Positions 19,701 through 27,556 are shown, numbered from the stretch's first letter. The stretch: DNA of 64,000 nucleotides from Leptospira biflexa serovar Patoc strain 'Patoc 1 (Paris)' (GCF_000017685.1 NC_010602.1:2987001-3051000), one strand, 5' to 3'. The notes: generated from the letters alone by a model not told the origin. Numbers and translations are program-made.

Positions 19701-21059
19701 TCTAAACAGTATATTTTTGATGAAACCAATTGGAGCACTTCAATCCCTGTCGAAATAGTGGGAGTGTTAGACATATTGAGTGATGGCAATATAAATTTTA
19801 ACATTACGGTCTCAGGGGCCGAAACTGGCTCTTTTCCCAGTTGGTATGATAGTTTTGTGGGAAGTAATGGCACAACAGCCAATCTAGTGAATTACAGTGT
19901 ATCCGAAAACCCCGTCACTGTCGTCACCCCTCAGTCTATGGTTCGGGCCGAAAATGCAGTTGCCTTTTCCATTTATATCTTACTCAGCCAAGCGCCGACA
20001 GATGACGTGACAATACCCATTTCCATATCTTCTAGTTTTCCGTGTACTCTCTTTACGGGACCCACAGTATCGCAGTTCACACTCTCCACAAACACGATCA
20101 CCCTTACAAGTGCCAATTGGAATACTGTCGGTGCACACAATACCATCACTGTCACACCGTTTGACGATTCAGTGGATGATGGGAATGTCACTTGTCCAAT
20201 TGTTGTTGGTAACGTATCTTCAAGCGATGGATTTTTTAATGGTGTGAATCCATTCCCTTCTGCCAATTACCCCGAACTCACGTTAAACGACAATGATGCA
20301 GCGGGTATCACGACATCTGGTTTTTCACCATCCACAGTGATCACTTCCCAATCAGGAGCCAGTTCTGAATTTTACATCCATCTCAATTCCCAACCAACAT
20401 CTGATGTCACCATCAATTTGAGTGCGGCACCTGGTGGACTTGTTTCCTTTCCCACGGCACCTTTGACATTCACTCCATCCAATTTTGGAACAGGACAACT
20501 TGTCACCATTCTTGGCCAAAACACAGCCGATCTTTCAGATGTAAATTATAACATCACACCTCAAATCACTTCCAGTGAATCAGGGACTGGATTTTCCCCT
20601 TCTACCATTTACAGTGCACTCACTCCTAGCACCATTCCAGGTGTCCATATTTACAATCTTTATGATATCATCCCTTGCACAGATCCAAATCCGATGGTGG
20701 CTTGCGGGACTTCACCCAACGGTTCTGGAGGGCTTGTCACTTCACCTAACTTGGTCACATCGGAACTTGGTGCCCAGTCCCGTTTCCAATTACGATTTCG
20801 GGCCCGACCGACTTCCAATGTAACAATCGGTGTCGCAAGCTCCAATGCCTCGGAGGGAACAACAGCAGTACCAAACGTGACATTCACTCCCACAAATTGG
20901 AACACCTTTCAAAATATTGTGATCACAGGCGTGGATGATGGTTTGGTGGATGGGAATGTTTTGTATTCCATTTTGTTTGGATCTCTTACCGGAGGTGGGA
21001 CAGGATTCAATGGAGAGAGTTTGCCAAACGTGACTGTCACCAACCAAGACAATGACTAA
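16800..21059 (+). CDS. giant surface lipoprotein with 11 Calx-beta-like repeats
   Basis: This 1419-residue protein begins with a long n-region and a lipobox LFVSC (Cys30). The rest is built of about 11 beta-sandwich repeats spaced 113-139 residues apart. Each ends in a motif such as NWDVPQSVTVTGVDD followed by DG-N, with motif starts near residues 110, 225, 338, 454, 573, 711, 849, 976, 1104, 1226 and 1365. The Asp-rich loop after each motif resembles the calcium-binding loop of Calx-beta modules. It is likely a surface adhesin or matrix protein. A GGGAGAA ribosome site precedes the ATG. The repeats have diverged strongly, so this is an old array rather than a recent expansion. Confidence 0.85.
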   Translation: MGFIRGQFGFVFKLKFTHVLFLFTTLFVSCQSVTPVNLQMLFGSFFVSATGQGSVIYEAPNFLFTSENGKQAEFNLRLNMEPNSSVRIGPITISDPTEAVLVSDTFINFTEEDWNEPHIVRLVGIDDPFSDGNQNYRVQLGSILTSDIRFSTQSLPVLLVVNTDNESSGVAASPVFGLLTSETGETGQISYVLQTRPMQDVYLRNFVSSDTTEATVESVELVFTPNNWDVPQSVTVTGVDDFSVDNSNFQISADATVSMDPAYLGKVVPIITGTNVDNDIAGFTVVNLSGLTTTEAGGAISFGVVLNTLPTHSVTIPSIVATPTTESSISPTTLTFAPGEWFTPKIVTVTGVDEFIVDGSQTVTIVSSAATSTDSDYNGLAGPVFPSVTNTDNDVPGFVLTPPGSLSISENGGVLNFNIHLSSQPPPGFTVTLTGINENNSITNVNTSSLVFTNANWNLDQTIQITTNNNDVDEDTRTVTLQFGSVDTGGSADPVYNAIPPPTQVSFSVTDDDTAGITVTPVGGLVVHENGTPFTETFTVVLNSQPTQTVNIPTISSSNTAEITVSPSSLSFTTANWNTPQTVTLTSVLDGSDDGDQNVNINLSNTSSTDPKYNSIVIASVTAINTDSNEPLVRIQNLSASSIVEDGTSTITFEIRLSLKPNANVTIGPITSSDGTEAVLLNSTSGVAASRTLTFTPTNAQVANYSGNTSESGWDVPQTITIRSVADSFDDGNLPVTIHIPQASGSYFTGLYPTGAVPGYTDTNGNLVVTVTDNDTKGFTFSTTTLNLTEGDVDGTFTVRLNAAPCDTPGNLAVCASGSVTIPISAETFSLPDSAQYTVSPANLTFTHTNFVTPQTVTVTVVNDSINESNTRTHTLTLGAISGSGTDYEGMNPSDVTINITDNDNPSPKILFTLDSGQPYFTTESGFSTFYSLRLGSRPIPGNSVTVTLSTSDTTEGMINDSGTPASSKQYIFDETNWSTSIPVEIVGVLDILSDGNINFNITVSGAETGSFPSWYDSFVGSNGTTANLVNYSVSENPVTVVTPQSMVRAENAVAFSIYILLSQAPTDDVTIPISISSSFPCTLFTGPTVSQFTLSTNTITLTSANWNTVGAHNTITVTPFDDSVDDGNVTCPIVVGNVSSSDGFFNGVNPFPSANYPELTLNDNDAAGITTSGFSPSTVITSQSGASSEFYIHLNSQPTSDVTINLSAAPGGLVSFPTAPLTFTPSNFGTGQLVTILGQNTADLSDVNYNITPQITSSESGTGFSPSTIYSALTPSTIPGVHIYNLYDIIPCTDPNPMVACGTSPNGSGGLVTSPNLVTSELGAQSRFQLRFRARPTSNVTIGVASSNASEGTTAVPNVTFTPTNWNTFQNIVITGVDDGLVDGNVLYSILFGSLTGGGTGFNGESLPNVTVTNQDND

Positions 21060-21152
21060 TTAGAAAAGATCCTTATCCGATCCATTCGTCTATATGGCAA
21101 TCGATCCAAAGGCATCCTAGCCGAATCGTGATCAGAAATCGTTTCGAAATTA

Positions 21153-21215
21153 CCTGGAATTGGAAGTGAGCCTAATTTCGATACCGTACCTGCCGAAGCC
21201 AAAAAACTCGTGCAG
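21153..21215 (+). pseudogene. decayed 3' fragment of a thiol peroxidase gene
   Basis: These 63 bases match the last 63 bases of the intact tpx gene at 12008-12070 with 53 identities by my hand alignment. Translated, they read PGIGSEPNFDTVPAEAKKLVQ against the Tpx end [20 protein letters not shown]. Six of the ten differences are silent in the Tpx frame and the stop codon TAG has become CAG. This suggests a remnant of a diverged tpx copy rather than a recent duplication. Nothing tpx-like is visible upstream of 21153, where the match stops abruptly. Confidence 0.75.
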
Positions 21216-21233
21216 ATTGTCACACTGATTGTG

Positions 21234-23099
21234 TCATTGCACATAACCTTGTTTTTTTAATATATCCAAGGCATCCGTTCCTAACTCTTGTTTGTTTTCA
21301 TAGGTTTTTTTAAGCCCCCCCTCTTTCCAGAAATGAACCTTTGTTTGTGGGTGGATGATGGGCCGAAAGGATTGTGATTCGTATAACAGATCACAGTCTT
21401 TCGAACAAGCAGAAAGGTTCACTCCAAAATACCCTACGTGAATTTCCGATTTGGGAACTTGGTTTTTCCCAAACCAAACTTTAAATTCAGGAAAACTCAC
21501 ATCTGGATACACTTCAAAACTGATTTGGAATGGAGTTTGGTCTTGTGTACGGAGTTTGATCAACCGACCTTTCTCCTCTATTAAAACATTGGATGGAAGA
21601 TTTGCCATTCGTAATGTCCCACTCGGTACTGTGATTTGGATTTCCGTATCTTTTTCTAACGGACTTGGATGCACCCAAAGATGGTATAAGGGAAGTTTTG
21701 GTTCCATGGAACGAATCTGTTTCCAAAACCTCTGGATCTTTTTTTCCAAATTACCATTTAACTTTAACTCTGCGATCGATTGGATTTGGTTGATTCGGAT
21801 TGGGGAAATTTGATTTGGATCAGAATTTGTATCAAAATACAAATAAAACTCATTTCCCACAGATCCTTGCCAAAATTTTCCCAATTCATGAAATCGGTAA
21901 GACCTTTGTAGTAAAAACTCGTTTCCTTCGCCATACCCTTGTGTAAACCGAGTCTCTCCGTAGTAGGTTCGTTTGGTGGTCTCTTTCCCTTCTATGATGG
22001 GACGCAATGATAACCCATGGATGTTTTTTGGAATCGGAATGCCAATATAATCAAGAACCGTTGGATACAAATCAATGGAACGAGTCATAGACGGAACGGC
22101 TTTTTTAAAACTGGAATTTGGTAATTTGATGAGGAGTGGCACATGGATGTTTTCCAAAAACAAATCTTGTCCATGCCCATAAAAGGTATTGGTTCCTGTA
22201 AAAGGAGAAATTGCATGGGAGGCATGCATCACTTCCCCATGATCGGCTGTGATGAGGATGAGTGAATTCTCCCAAAGTCCTTTTGTTTTGATGGCTTCAA
22301 AGACCTTTCCCAATTCTTCGTCAACAAATGCCACCTCTCCTAAATAATTCAATTTACGCTCATCTAACACTTCTTTGGTTAAAATGCGGCTCGTAAATCC
22401 AGGAGGTGGTGTATAAGGTTTGTGCGGGTCGTTATAATTGAGAAATAAAAAAAAAGGATTATTTTTCGATACAACTTCTTCGATCACTTCCATTGTTTTG
22501 TTTGTGATCTTCTTTGTATCTTCGCCGTAATTCGAAAAATCATATAAAAAATCAAATCCGACATCCACCCCAAGTCCGAACCTATCGGTCAAAAACGGAT
22601 TGTTTCCTACCATATAAGTAGTGTAATGGGAAGATTTTAAAAGTTTTGGAAGTGGTTTTTTCTCAGAACGATAGAATGCCTCTGTCTCTGATTTTGTTGT
22701 GGGATAGTCCCAAAAATTAACAGGATTGGCGGAAGCATACTTTCCTGTAAAAAACACAAGTGTAGAAGGCCTGGTCCATGCAGCATTTACCAAATGGTAA
22801 TCAAACTGAACCCCCTCTTTTGCAAACAAATCTAAGTTAGGTGTGACATTATAGCGTCCAATGATATCCCCTCGAAGGGAATCGATCACGATCCAAATCA
22901 CATTCGGTTTGGAGGATGTTTCTTTAGCATTTTTGATTCCATTCCCTTCTCCACTGAACTCTAAACCATTTTCAGAAACAGAACTTTCTTTTTGGCAAAA
23001 AGGAAGGAAAACAAAAACGATGATAATAAATATCGTATGAAAAGAAAGTGAACTTCGAAATAAAAAGTTTTTAATTGAAAAAGAAGGGAATTCTTTCAA
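21234..23099 (-). CDS. sulfatase/alkaline-phosphatase-fold lipoprotein with Thr nucleophile
   Basis: The 621-residue protein has an N-terminal hydrophobic stretch ending in FLPFC (Cys35), so it is exported and probably lipid-anchored. Residues 65-430 form an alkaline-phosphatase-superfamily domain: first metal site IVIDSLRGD, nucleophile region NAAWTRPST, and the metal triad TADHGEVM plus GHGQD. Sulfatases carry Cys (or Ser) in C-x-P-S-R for formylglycine conversion; here Thr109 occupies that place, as in phosphoglycerol or phosphoethanolamine transferases. A phosphate- or phospholipid-acting enzyme is thus more likely than a sulfatase. The C-terminal 190 residues look like a beta domain. Its start overlaps the stop of the upstream transporter gene by 4 bp. 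Confidence 0.85.
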   Translation of the reverse strand: MKEFPSFSIKNFLFRSSLSFHTIFIIIVFVFLPFCQKESSVSENGLEFSGEGNGIKNAKETSSKPNVIWIVIDSLRGDIIGRYNVTPNLDLFAKEGVQFDYHLVNAAWTRPSTLVFFTGKYASANPVNFWDYPTTKSETEAFYRSEKKPLPKLLKSSHYTTYMVGNNPFLTDRFGLGVDVGFDFLYDFSNYGEDTKKITNKTMEVIEEVVSKNNPFFLFLNYNDPHKPYTPPPGFTSRILTKEVLDERKLNYLGEVAFVDEELGKVFEAIKTKGLWENSLILITADHGEVMHASHAISPFTGTNTFYGHGQDLFLENIHVPLLIKLPNSSFKKAVPSMTRSIDLYPTVLDYIGIPIPKNIHGLSLRPIIEGKETTKRTYYGETRFTQGYGEGNEFLLQRSYRFHELGKFWQGSVGNEFYLYFDTNSDPNQISPIRINQIQSIAELKLNGNLEKKIQRFWKQIRSMEPKLPLYHLWVHPSPLEKDTEIQITVPSGTLRMANLPSNVLIEEKGRLIKLRTQDQTPFQISFEVYPDVSFPEFKVWFGKNQVPKSEIHVGYFGVNLSACSKDCDLLYESQSFRPIIHPQTKVHFWKEGGLKKTYENKQELGTDALDILKKQGYVQ

Positions 23100-23485
23100 G
23101 AGTTAACGTCAAACATCTGCAAGGCGGTAAGCCATACACCTACCAGGATAAACGAGATCCCAAGCCATTGTGTAAAATTCAAACGTTCTTTAAAAAACAC
23201 GGACGACGCAATGAGTACGATGATAAATCCGCTGGAAGTAAACACAGGGTATGCTAATGAAAGTTTTAATCCTTTACCTAACACATATCGATATCCGAGT
23301 AATGCCAAACCAAAACTGGCAAGCCCCGCAATGAAATACGGATTGAATACCGTAAACACAAGGTTCCAAAAACCATCTCCAGGTGTGACTTGTTTGTCCT
23401 GCATAGAAGATGTTTTGATTAAAATATTCGCCAATGCATTGAAGAATACAGCTATACAGAAGAAGAGGATGACTTGGAATTGCAT
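23096..23485 (-). CDS. small DMT/EamA-type four-helix transporter
   Basis: At 129 residues with four predicted membrane helices (ILFFCIAVFFNALANILIK, YFIAGLASFGLALLGYRYVL, SGFIIVLIASSVFF and a C-terminal FILVGVWLTAL), it has the size and layout of SMR/EmrE-like and ArnE-like half-transporters. The motif GLKLSLAYPVF is typical of the group. Such proteins dimerise and flip or export small lipophilic molecules or lipid-linked sugars. It overlaps the downstream phosphatase-fold lipoprotein by 4 bp, so a shared role in envelope lipid or glycan modification is plausible. Confidence 0.82.
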   Translation of the reverse strand: MQFQVILFFCIAVFFNALANILIKTSSMQDKQVTPGDGFWNLVFTVFNPYFIAGLASFGLALLGYRYVLGKGLKLSLAYPVFTSSGFIIVLIASSVFFKERLNFTQWLGISFILVGVWLTALQMFDVNS

Positions 23486-23533
23486 GGGATAGAGACAAAA
23501 TCCGATGCAAATGAAGAAGGGTCAAATAGAAAA

Positions 23534-24385
23534 ATGAAATCAAAATCCTTTCGGTACAAAAATTGGGATACTGCTTACTTAGATTCAGAAACACATGGGC
23601 CCACTCTCCTCTTTTGTCATGCCAATGGTTACAGTGCCGGTTGTTATCAATATTACTTTGAACGATTAAAAAAACATTACCGCGTCATCGCACCAGACTT
23701 TGTGGGGCATGGTCGTTCCGAATTCACTTTGCAATTCAAAAATTGGAATGTGTTCCGCGATCAAATCTTAAGCCTACTCGACCATGAACGAATTACAAAT
23801 ACAACGATCATTGGTCATTCGCTTGGTGGTGCCTCTTCCCTTCTTGCCGCCAAAAAAGAACCACAAAGGTTTACAAAAGTCCTCGCCATGGATCCCGTCA
23901 TTCTTGGATGGAAGCTCATCCTTTTATCCAAATTTTTGGAGAACCCTTTGGCAAAAGGTGCCAAAAAAAGAAGGACACATTTTAAATCCATAGAGCTTGT
24001 TAGGCGGTCATTCCGGAAGTTCCCAGCGTTTGCCAATTTTGAACCTTCCATTTTTGACGATTACCTAAACTCATGTTTTGTGCGAACTGGCCACGAAGAC
24101 GAAGTGAAACTTTGTTGTGACCCAAGAGTAGAAGCACAAATTTTTGGACACGCGCACTTCCATGTCTTCAAAAACTTTTATGGAATCAAAACAGAAAACC
24201 ATATCGCCATACCCGAAAAGTTTGAAGTCTGTAGCCCGAAGTATGCGAAACTACTCACGAAGGTCCATCCCAAGTCCAGTGTGACCATCTTTCCAGGTTT
24301 CACCCATTTTTTTCCCTTCGAACGACCAGTAGACACTTGGAACTGGATGAAACAAAGTTTAGAAATTGATGGAATGATCGATTGA
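23534..24385 (+). CDS. alpha/beta hydrolase
   Basis: The product (283 residues from ATG 23534) is an alpha/beta-hydrolase: oxyanion region LLFCHANGYSAGCY, GHGRSEF, and the nucleophile elbow GHSLGG with Ser. The catalytic His is probably in FPGFTHFFPFERP at the C-terminus. The substrate is unknown; esterase or lipase-type activity is likely. An upstream in-frame ATG at 23474 would add 20 charged residues and overlap the divergent transporter gene, so the internal ATG is preferred. Confidence 0.85.
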   Translation: MKSKSFRYKNWDTAYLDSETHGPTLLFCHANGYSAGCYQYYFERLKKHYRVIAPDFVGHGRSEFTLQFKNWNVFRDQILSLLDHERITNTTIIGHSLGGASSLLAAKKEPQRFTKVLAMDPVILGWKLILLSKFLENPLAKGAKKRRTHFKSIELVRRSFRKFPAFANFEPSIFDDYLNSCFVRTGHEDEVKLCCDPRVEAQIFGHAHFHVFKNFYGIKTENHIAIPEKFEVCSPKYAKLLTKVHPKSSVTIFPGFTHFFPFERPVDTWNWMKQSLEIDGMID

Positions 24386-24452
24386 AGTAACAATTTTTTG
24401 AAACAGTATGGGCACCTCGCAATTGTTTGGTGGTCTGGTATCAGATTCCAAA

Positions 24453-24517
24453 AGCGACCGCGCTTTCCGCTCCAATCTTTCGCCCTGCGAAAGGATTTCC
24501 GCTGTAATCGCTGGCGC
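24453..24517. repeat. GC-rich palindromic intergenic element
   Basis: In an otherwise AT-rich gap between the hydrolase and PIN-toxin genes lies a GC-rich block with nested dyad symmetry. The core CTTTCGC-CCT-GCGAAAG is a perfect 7-bp stem, extended by AATC/GATT, and the outer ends AGCGA and TCGCT also pair. The architecture resembles dispersed intergenic palindromes (REP-like). There is only one copy in this window, so its repeat nature is inference. Confidence 0.45.
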
Positions 24518-24552
24518 AATAGAAAATGGATCTGTTTGGCAAACGATATTTT

Positions 24553-24969
24553 TTATACATGATACAGATTTCGTAAAAACTTTCCTTTTACAGTTTTGTA
24601 AATAGAAAAATCAGAATCTATGCTAATGATATTTTCATATTCAAATTTTTCTGCAATACACATTAAGGATGCATCAGCCAAATCCATTGGTAAGTCAGAA
24701 TATTTTTTCATCCGACTTTTAATATACTTCAGATCTTCAATACTTAGATTAAAGATTTGGATACCACCTCGTTCAATCCATTCCAAAAAATCAGATTGCG
24801 CTTCAACTGAGAATGAAAGTAGGTATATAACTTCTGTTACCACAGGCCAGGAAGAGATCAATTCTCCCTTAAATGATTTCAAATATTTAAGAATTGATTT
24901 GTGAAACTTGTCTTTTTCGTTAAATAAAGCGATGATGGGACCAGAATCAATGAGTGCTACGTTTTTCAT
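24553..24969 (-). CDS. PIN-domain toxin (VapC-like)
   Basis: The 138-residue PIN-domain protein has the first acidic residue in ALIDSGPIIALF, the central Glu in VVTEVIYLL and the Asp pair in DLADASLMCIA plus ISIDSDFSIY. These are the four acidic metal ligands of PIN ribonucleases. It follows a ribbon-helix-helix antitoxin gene with which it overlaps by 23 bp, the normal VapBC layout. Toxin activity would be RNA cleavage (often tRNA) when the antitoxin is degraded. Confidence 0.9.
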   Translation of the reverse strand: MKNVALIDSGPIIALFNEKDKFHKSILKYLKSFKGELISSWPVVTEVIYLLSFSVEAQSDFLEWIERGGIQIFNLSIEDLKYIKSRMKKYSDLPMDLADASLMCIAEKFEYENIISIDSDFSIYKTVKGKFLRNLYHV

Positions 24970-25207
24970 TTTTCTTCCGTAGGTTATCTTGCAGGTATTT
25001 TTTTCGATTTTTGGCTAAATCAACCATTCCGGAATTATGTTTTCCAAATAAATCTGAGCCCAATTCAAACGGAGTTTTACGATGCAATCGGTTCTGTAAA
25101 TATTCCAAAATTGATTGTTTTACGATTTCTGTTCGACTTTTCCCTTCCGATTTTGCAAGCGAATCTAATTCTCTTTCCAAATCTGGTGGGAGGCGTAAAC
25201 TAATCAT
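24947..25207 (-). CDS. ribbon-helix-helix antitoxin
   Basis: The 86-residue protein begins MISLRLPPDLERELDSLAKS, a CopG/Arc-type ribbon-helix-helix: the beta strand (ISLRL) contacts DNA and the two helices dimerise. The C-terminal half (DLFGKHNSGMVDLAKNRKK) would wrap the PIN toxin. It lies upstream of and overlaps the toxin gene, and an imperfect inverted repeat just before its ATG is the likely autoregulatory operator. Confidence 0.88.
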   Translation of the reverse strand: MISLRLPPDLERELDSLAKSEGKSRTEIVKQSILEYLQNRLHRKTPFELGSDLFGKHNSGMVDLAKNRKKYLQDNLRKKNEKRSTH

Positions 25208-25216
25208 AATACCAAA

Positions 25217-25240
25217 CTGTATTACATATCTGTCTTACAG
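25217..25240 (-). promoter_or_regulatory. imperfect inverted repeat, probable antitoxin operator
   Basis: The sequence CTGTATTAC-6 bp-GTCTTACAG (7 of 9 arm positions paired) begins 10 bp upstream of the antitoxin ATG at 25207. Ribbon-helix-helix antitoxins bind such short dyads to repress their own operon. Assignment rests on position and symmetry only. Confidence 0.5.
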
Positions 25241-25535
25241 TCAAATCGTATTTTACACTTTTCCTGATTTTTTAAATTTTCTTTATGCTTATGCTTTGTT
25301 TCGATTTCATCCAAAACAAAACCCTTCCTCGGACAGGCATTAGGCGAACTTTCAATCAATCCCACTTGCATCCAAGCTTGTACTGCCTCCTTCCCCTCAC
25401 CAAATCATCTCTCCAACTAACTAGTTTATCATCATTCCCAAAAGTTTACCTACTCCTCAAATTTTTCCGTTTGCCACCCACTCTTACACCAATTCTTTCT
25501 TGCCTCCTTGAAACGCTTCTCTCAAATTTGATCCT
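25241..25535. other. pyrimidine-rich spacer, no gene seen
   Basis: About 295 bp between the divergent antitoxin operator and the DUF1554 lipoprotein gene. The plus strand is strikingly rich in C and T with few G. No convincing ORF, RNA gene or terminator was found; it probably holds the promoter of the lipoprotein gene. Confidence 0.4.
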
Positions 25536-26218
25536 ATGAAAAACGGCAAACAAATGAGACCTAACGGTATTTCTTGGTATTTCTTGTTTTTTTTAGTGCT
25601 CTCTTAGGCGCTTGCAAAACTTCGAAAGAGAGTAACGACGACACCACCTTACTCGCCATCCTCCTCGCACAAACGGCTTCCGCTCCTTGTTCCACAAGGT
25701 GTCATATGTTTTTAACTAGCTCATCACGAAGTGGAAGAATCGGAATCGGCGGTGTAGCGGGAGCTGATGCTGTTTGTAATGCTGATTCAAATCGAGTACA
25801 AGGCAAAACTTATAAAGCTATGGTCACTGTATCTGGCGTAAGAGAAGCATTGGGCAATCCAACAGGAACAATGACATATACCGATTGGGTATTCAAAGCC
25901 AATACTTTCTATTCCAATAGCATTGACACGTCCAATACAACGGGTGCAACAACCACTTCCAACCGAATCTTTAGAGATTCCAATACCACCATGCAAATGA
26001 ATTTTGCCCTCGGTACGAATGGCACTCGCTTTTGGACAGGGATGACGATCACAGGGGGCAATCTAGTGAATAGTAGTGATAACTGCACAAACTGGACGAT
26101 CACTAATGCTGGTATAAATGGTGTTACAGGACTTGTTGGTGCCAGTACAACTACGTTAGTCGATACAACAACTGACACCTGTAATGTAACAAAAAGTATT
26201 GTTTGTGTAGAACAGTAG
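25536..26218 (+). CDS. DUF1554 lipoprotein, reading frame split at a T8 tract
   Basis: The body (from residue 40 on) is a DUF1554-type domain common in Leptospira lipoproteins: CHMFLTSSSRSGRIGIGGVAG, ADAVCNADSN, YTDWVFKAN and a Cys-paired C-terminus. The mature frame can only be opened at a TTG (25574) inside the signal peptide and without a ribosome site. The ATG at 25536 gives a fine signal start (MKNGKQMRPNGISWYFLFF) but runs into TAG after the T8 run at 25587-25594. Adding one T would join both into a perfect lipoprotein signal ending LLGAC. So the gene is frameshifted, phase-variable, rescued by slippage, or affected by a sequencing error. Confidence 0.75.
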
Positions 26219-26232
26219 TTCATTAATACAAA

Positions 26233-26267
26233 AACAGGAGTCAGATTGTAGTCACCTAACTCCTGTT
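26233..26267 (+). terminator. hairpin after DUF1554 gene
   Basis: A perfect 9-bp stem, AACAGGAGT pairing with ACTCCTGTT, with a 17-base loop, starts 15 bp after the stop of the lipoprotein gene. The following bases (AGATATTTGTCC) give only a weak T-tract. Confidence 0.55.
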
Positions 26268-26792
26268 AGATATTTGTCCTACTTTTGTATGAGTAAAAAA
26301 ACTTTTCCTCTTTTGGGGATACAATCTCTCCAAGGTAAGTTTGAACGGATTGGATAGTCGCCATTCAGTTTCGATTGAACTCTACAGAGGTTGGGTTGCC
26401 TATGATTGGTTTAAGTACTGTTATAAGTCAAATACTTGTTCACAGTGATGAGCTAGGTAACTTGATTGCAAAAATTTTGATTCCTCCAATTTTTTCAAAC
26501 ATTTTGGAAGTCCTCTTATCTTCTAATACTAATGAAAAAACAATAATTTACAAATGAGTCAAATGTTTTTAATATCATAGAAAATTATAGTAATCGAATC
26601 AACATTTCTAGCTTTTCTCTATGGAAAATAGTAATTAAAATCAGGTTAAAGAAATTAGAAATTTCCAGATTCAAAGAGGTAAATAAACCTGAATTATTAA
26701 AAAAAATGAATATAGAAATTATGGTCTCTATACTGACTCCCGAAATATAACAGTTCGTTCCTGCTTTTCGACATTGATTCCGAATCGATCAT
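26268..26792. other. AT-rich spacer, no supported gene
   Basis: About 525 bp with many short frames but no ORF that has a ribosome site, a recognisable domain or the codon pattern of neighbours. A 60-codon frame at 26375-26557 and a short frame reading ELYRGWVAYDWFKY near 26370-26450 could be debris of an old gene, but I cannot name it. Confidence 0.4.
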
Positions 26793-27455
26793 TCATCCTC
26801 CATCCCCCCACCTTCTCTCCTCAACTTCAATCAAATCAACACTTCTCGATACCGGCCCACAATACAATAAACTGATTGTAAATAAGATTAGATTCGGTTC
26901 CAAAAGATGCCGAAACGATATCGATTTCTCCCTAGTCTCTCCTTCTGACAGTTTGATTTCCTGAATTCCTTTTTTTGTAATCTGAATGGAAGGGCAAACG
27001 ACTTGGTCTTCGCTTAAAAATTCACATTTGTTTGAACCATAAGGAACAGTCGGATTCTTTGGATCATACGGTTCTCTAAATTGAAAGCCATGATAAATTG
27101 TAAGATCACTTGTTTGGCAATAAAAGAACGAGGCATCACCATACCTTAGTTTAGTGATCGCATAATACTCTCCCAGTTTTAGAGGGATTACCATGGAAGG
27201 ATCCGACGGCCGAAGATTTGCTTTTTTTATAAGATGGTCTTGCGGGGAACAATTGTAATCCCCATGGCATTCCTTTGGATCTTGGAAGATTTTTGTTTCT
27301 ACTACTACATAACCATCTCGGATGGAATTATGCCATCGAAAGTATCCGTAACTTGCATCAGTCATCACATCTGCTTCCAACGTTTTGGGATTGGAAGTAG
27401 AACAACGAAGAAGAAGGGTCAGGAGAGATAAGGAAATGTATAGGTATTTTTTCAC
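26793..27455 (-). CDS. hypothetical lipoprotein
   Basis: The 220-residue product begins with a lipoprotein signal (LSLLTLLLRC, Cys18). The mature part has several Cys (KECHGDYNCSP, FFYCQTSD, SNKCEF) that could form disulfides in the periplasm, and a second hydrophobic segment near the C-terminus (PNLILFTISLLYCGPV). No known family is recognised. It lies alone on the minus strand next to gene debris, within the accessory patch. Confidence 0.65.
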   Translation of the reverse strand: MKKYLYISLSLLTLLLRCSTSNPKTLEADVMTDASYGYFRWHNSIRDGYVVVETKIFQDPKECHGDYNCSPQDHLIKKANLRPSDPSMVIPLKLGEYYAITKLRYGDASFFYCQTSDLTIYHGFQFREPYDPKNPTVPYGSNKCEFLSEDQVVCPSIQITKKGIQEIKLSEGETREKSISFRHLLEPNLILFTISLLYCGPVSRSVDLIEVEERRWGDGG

Positions 27456-27556
27456 TTAGTTTTATTTACATTTTATAGTTAGGTTTCGAAACTAAATCTG
27501 ATTTTTGATCAACTTGAAATATTCTAAAATTATATTCACAGGGATAGGACAAGTTC

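Noticed and set aside
26375..26557. 60-codon plus-strand frame in the AT-rich spacer
   Set aside because: No ATG with ribosome site, no recognisable domain and base composition like noncoding spacer.
26233..26743. GGAGTCAG near 26237 and CTGACTCC near 26736 as possible inverted ends of a mobile element
   Set aside because: An 8-bp inverted match over 500 bp is expected by chance, there is no transposase between them and no target duplication.
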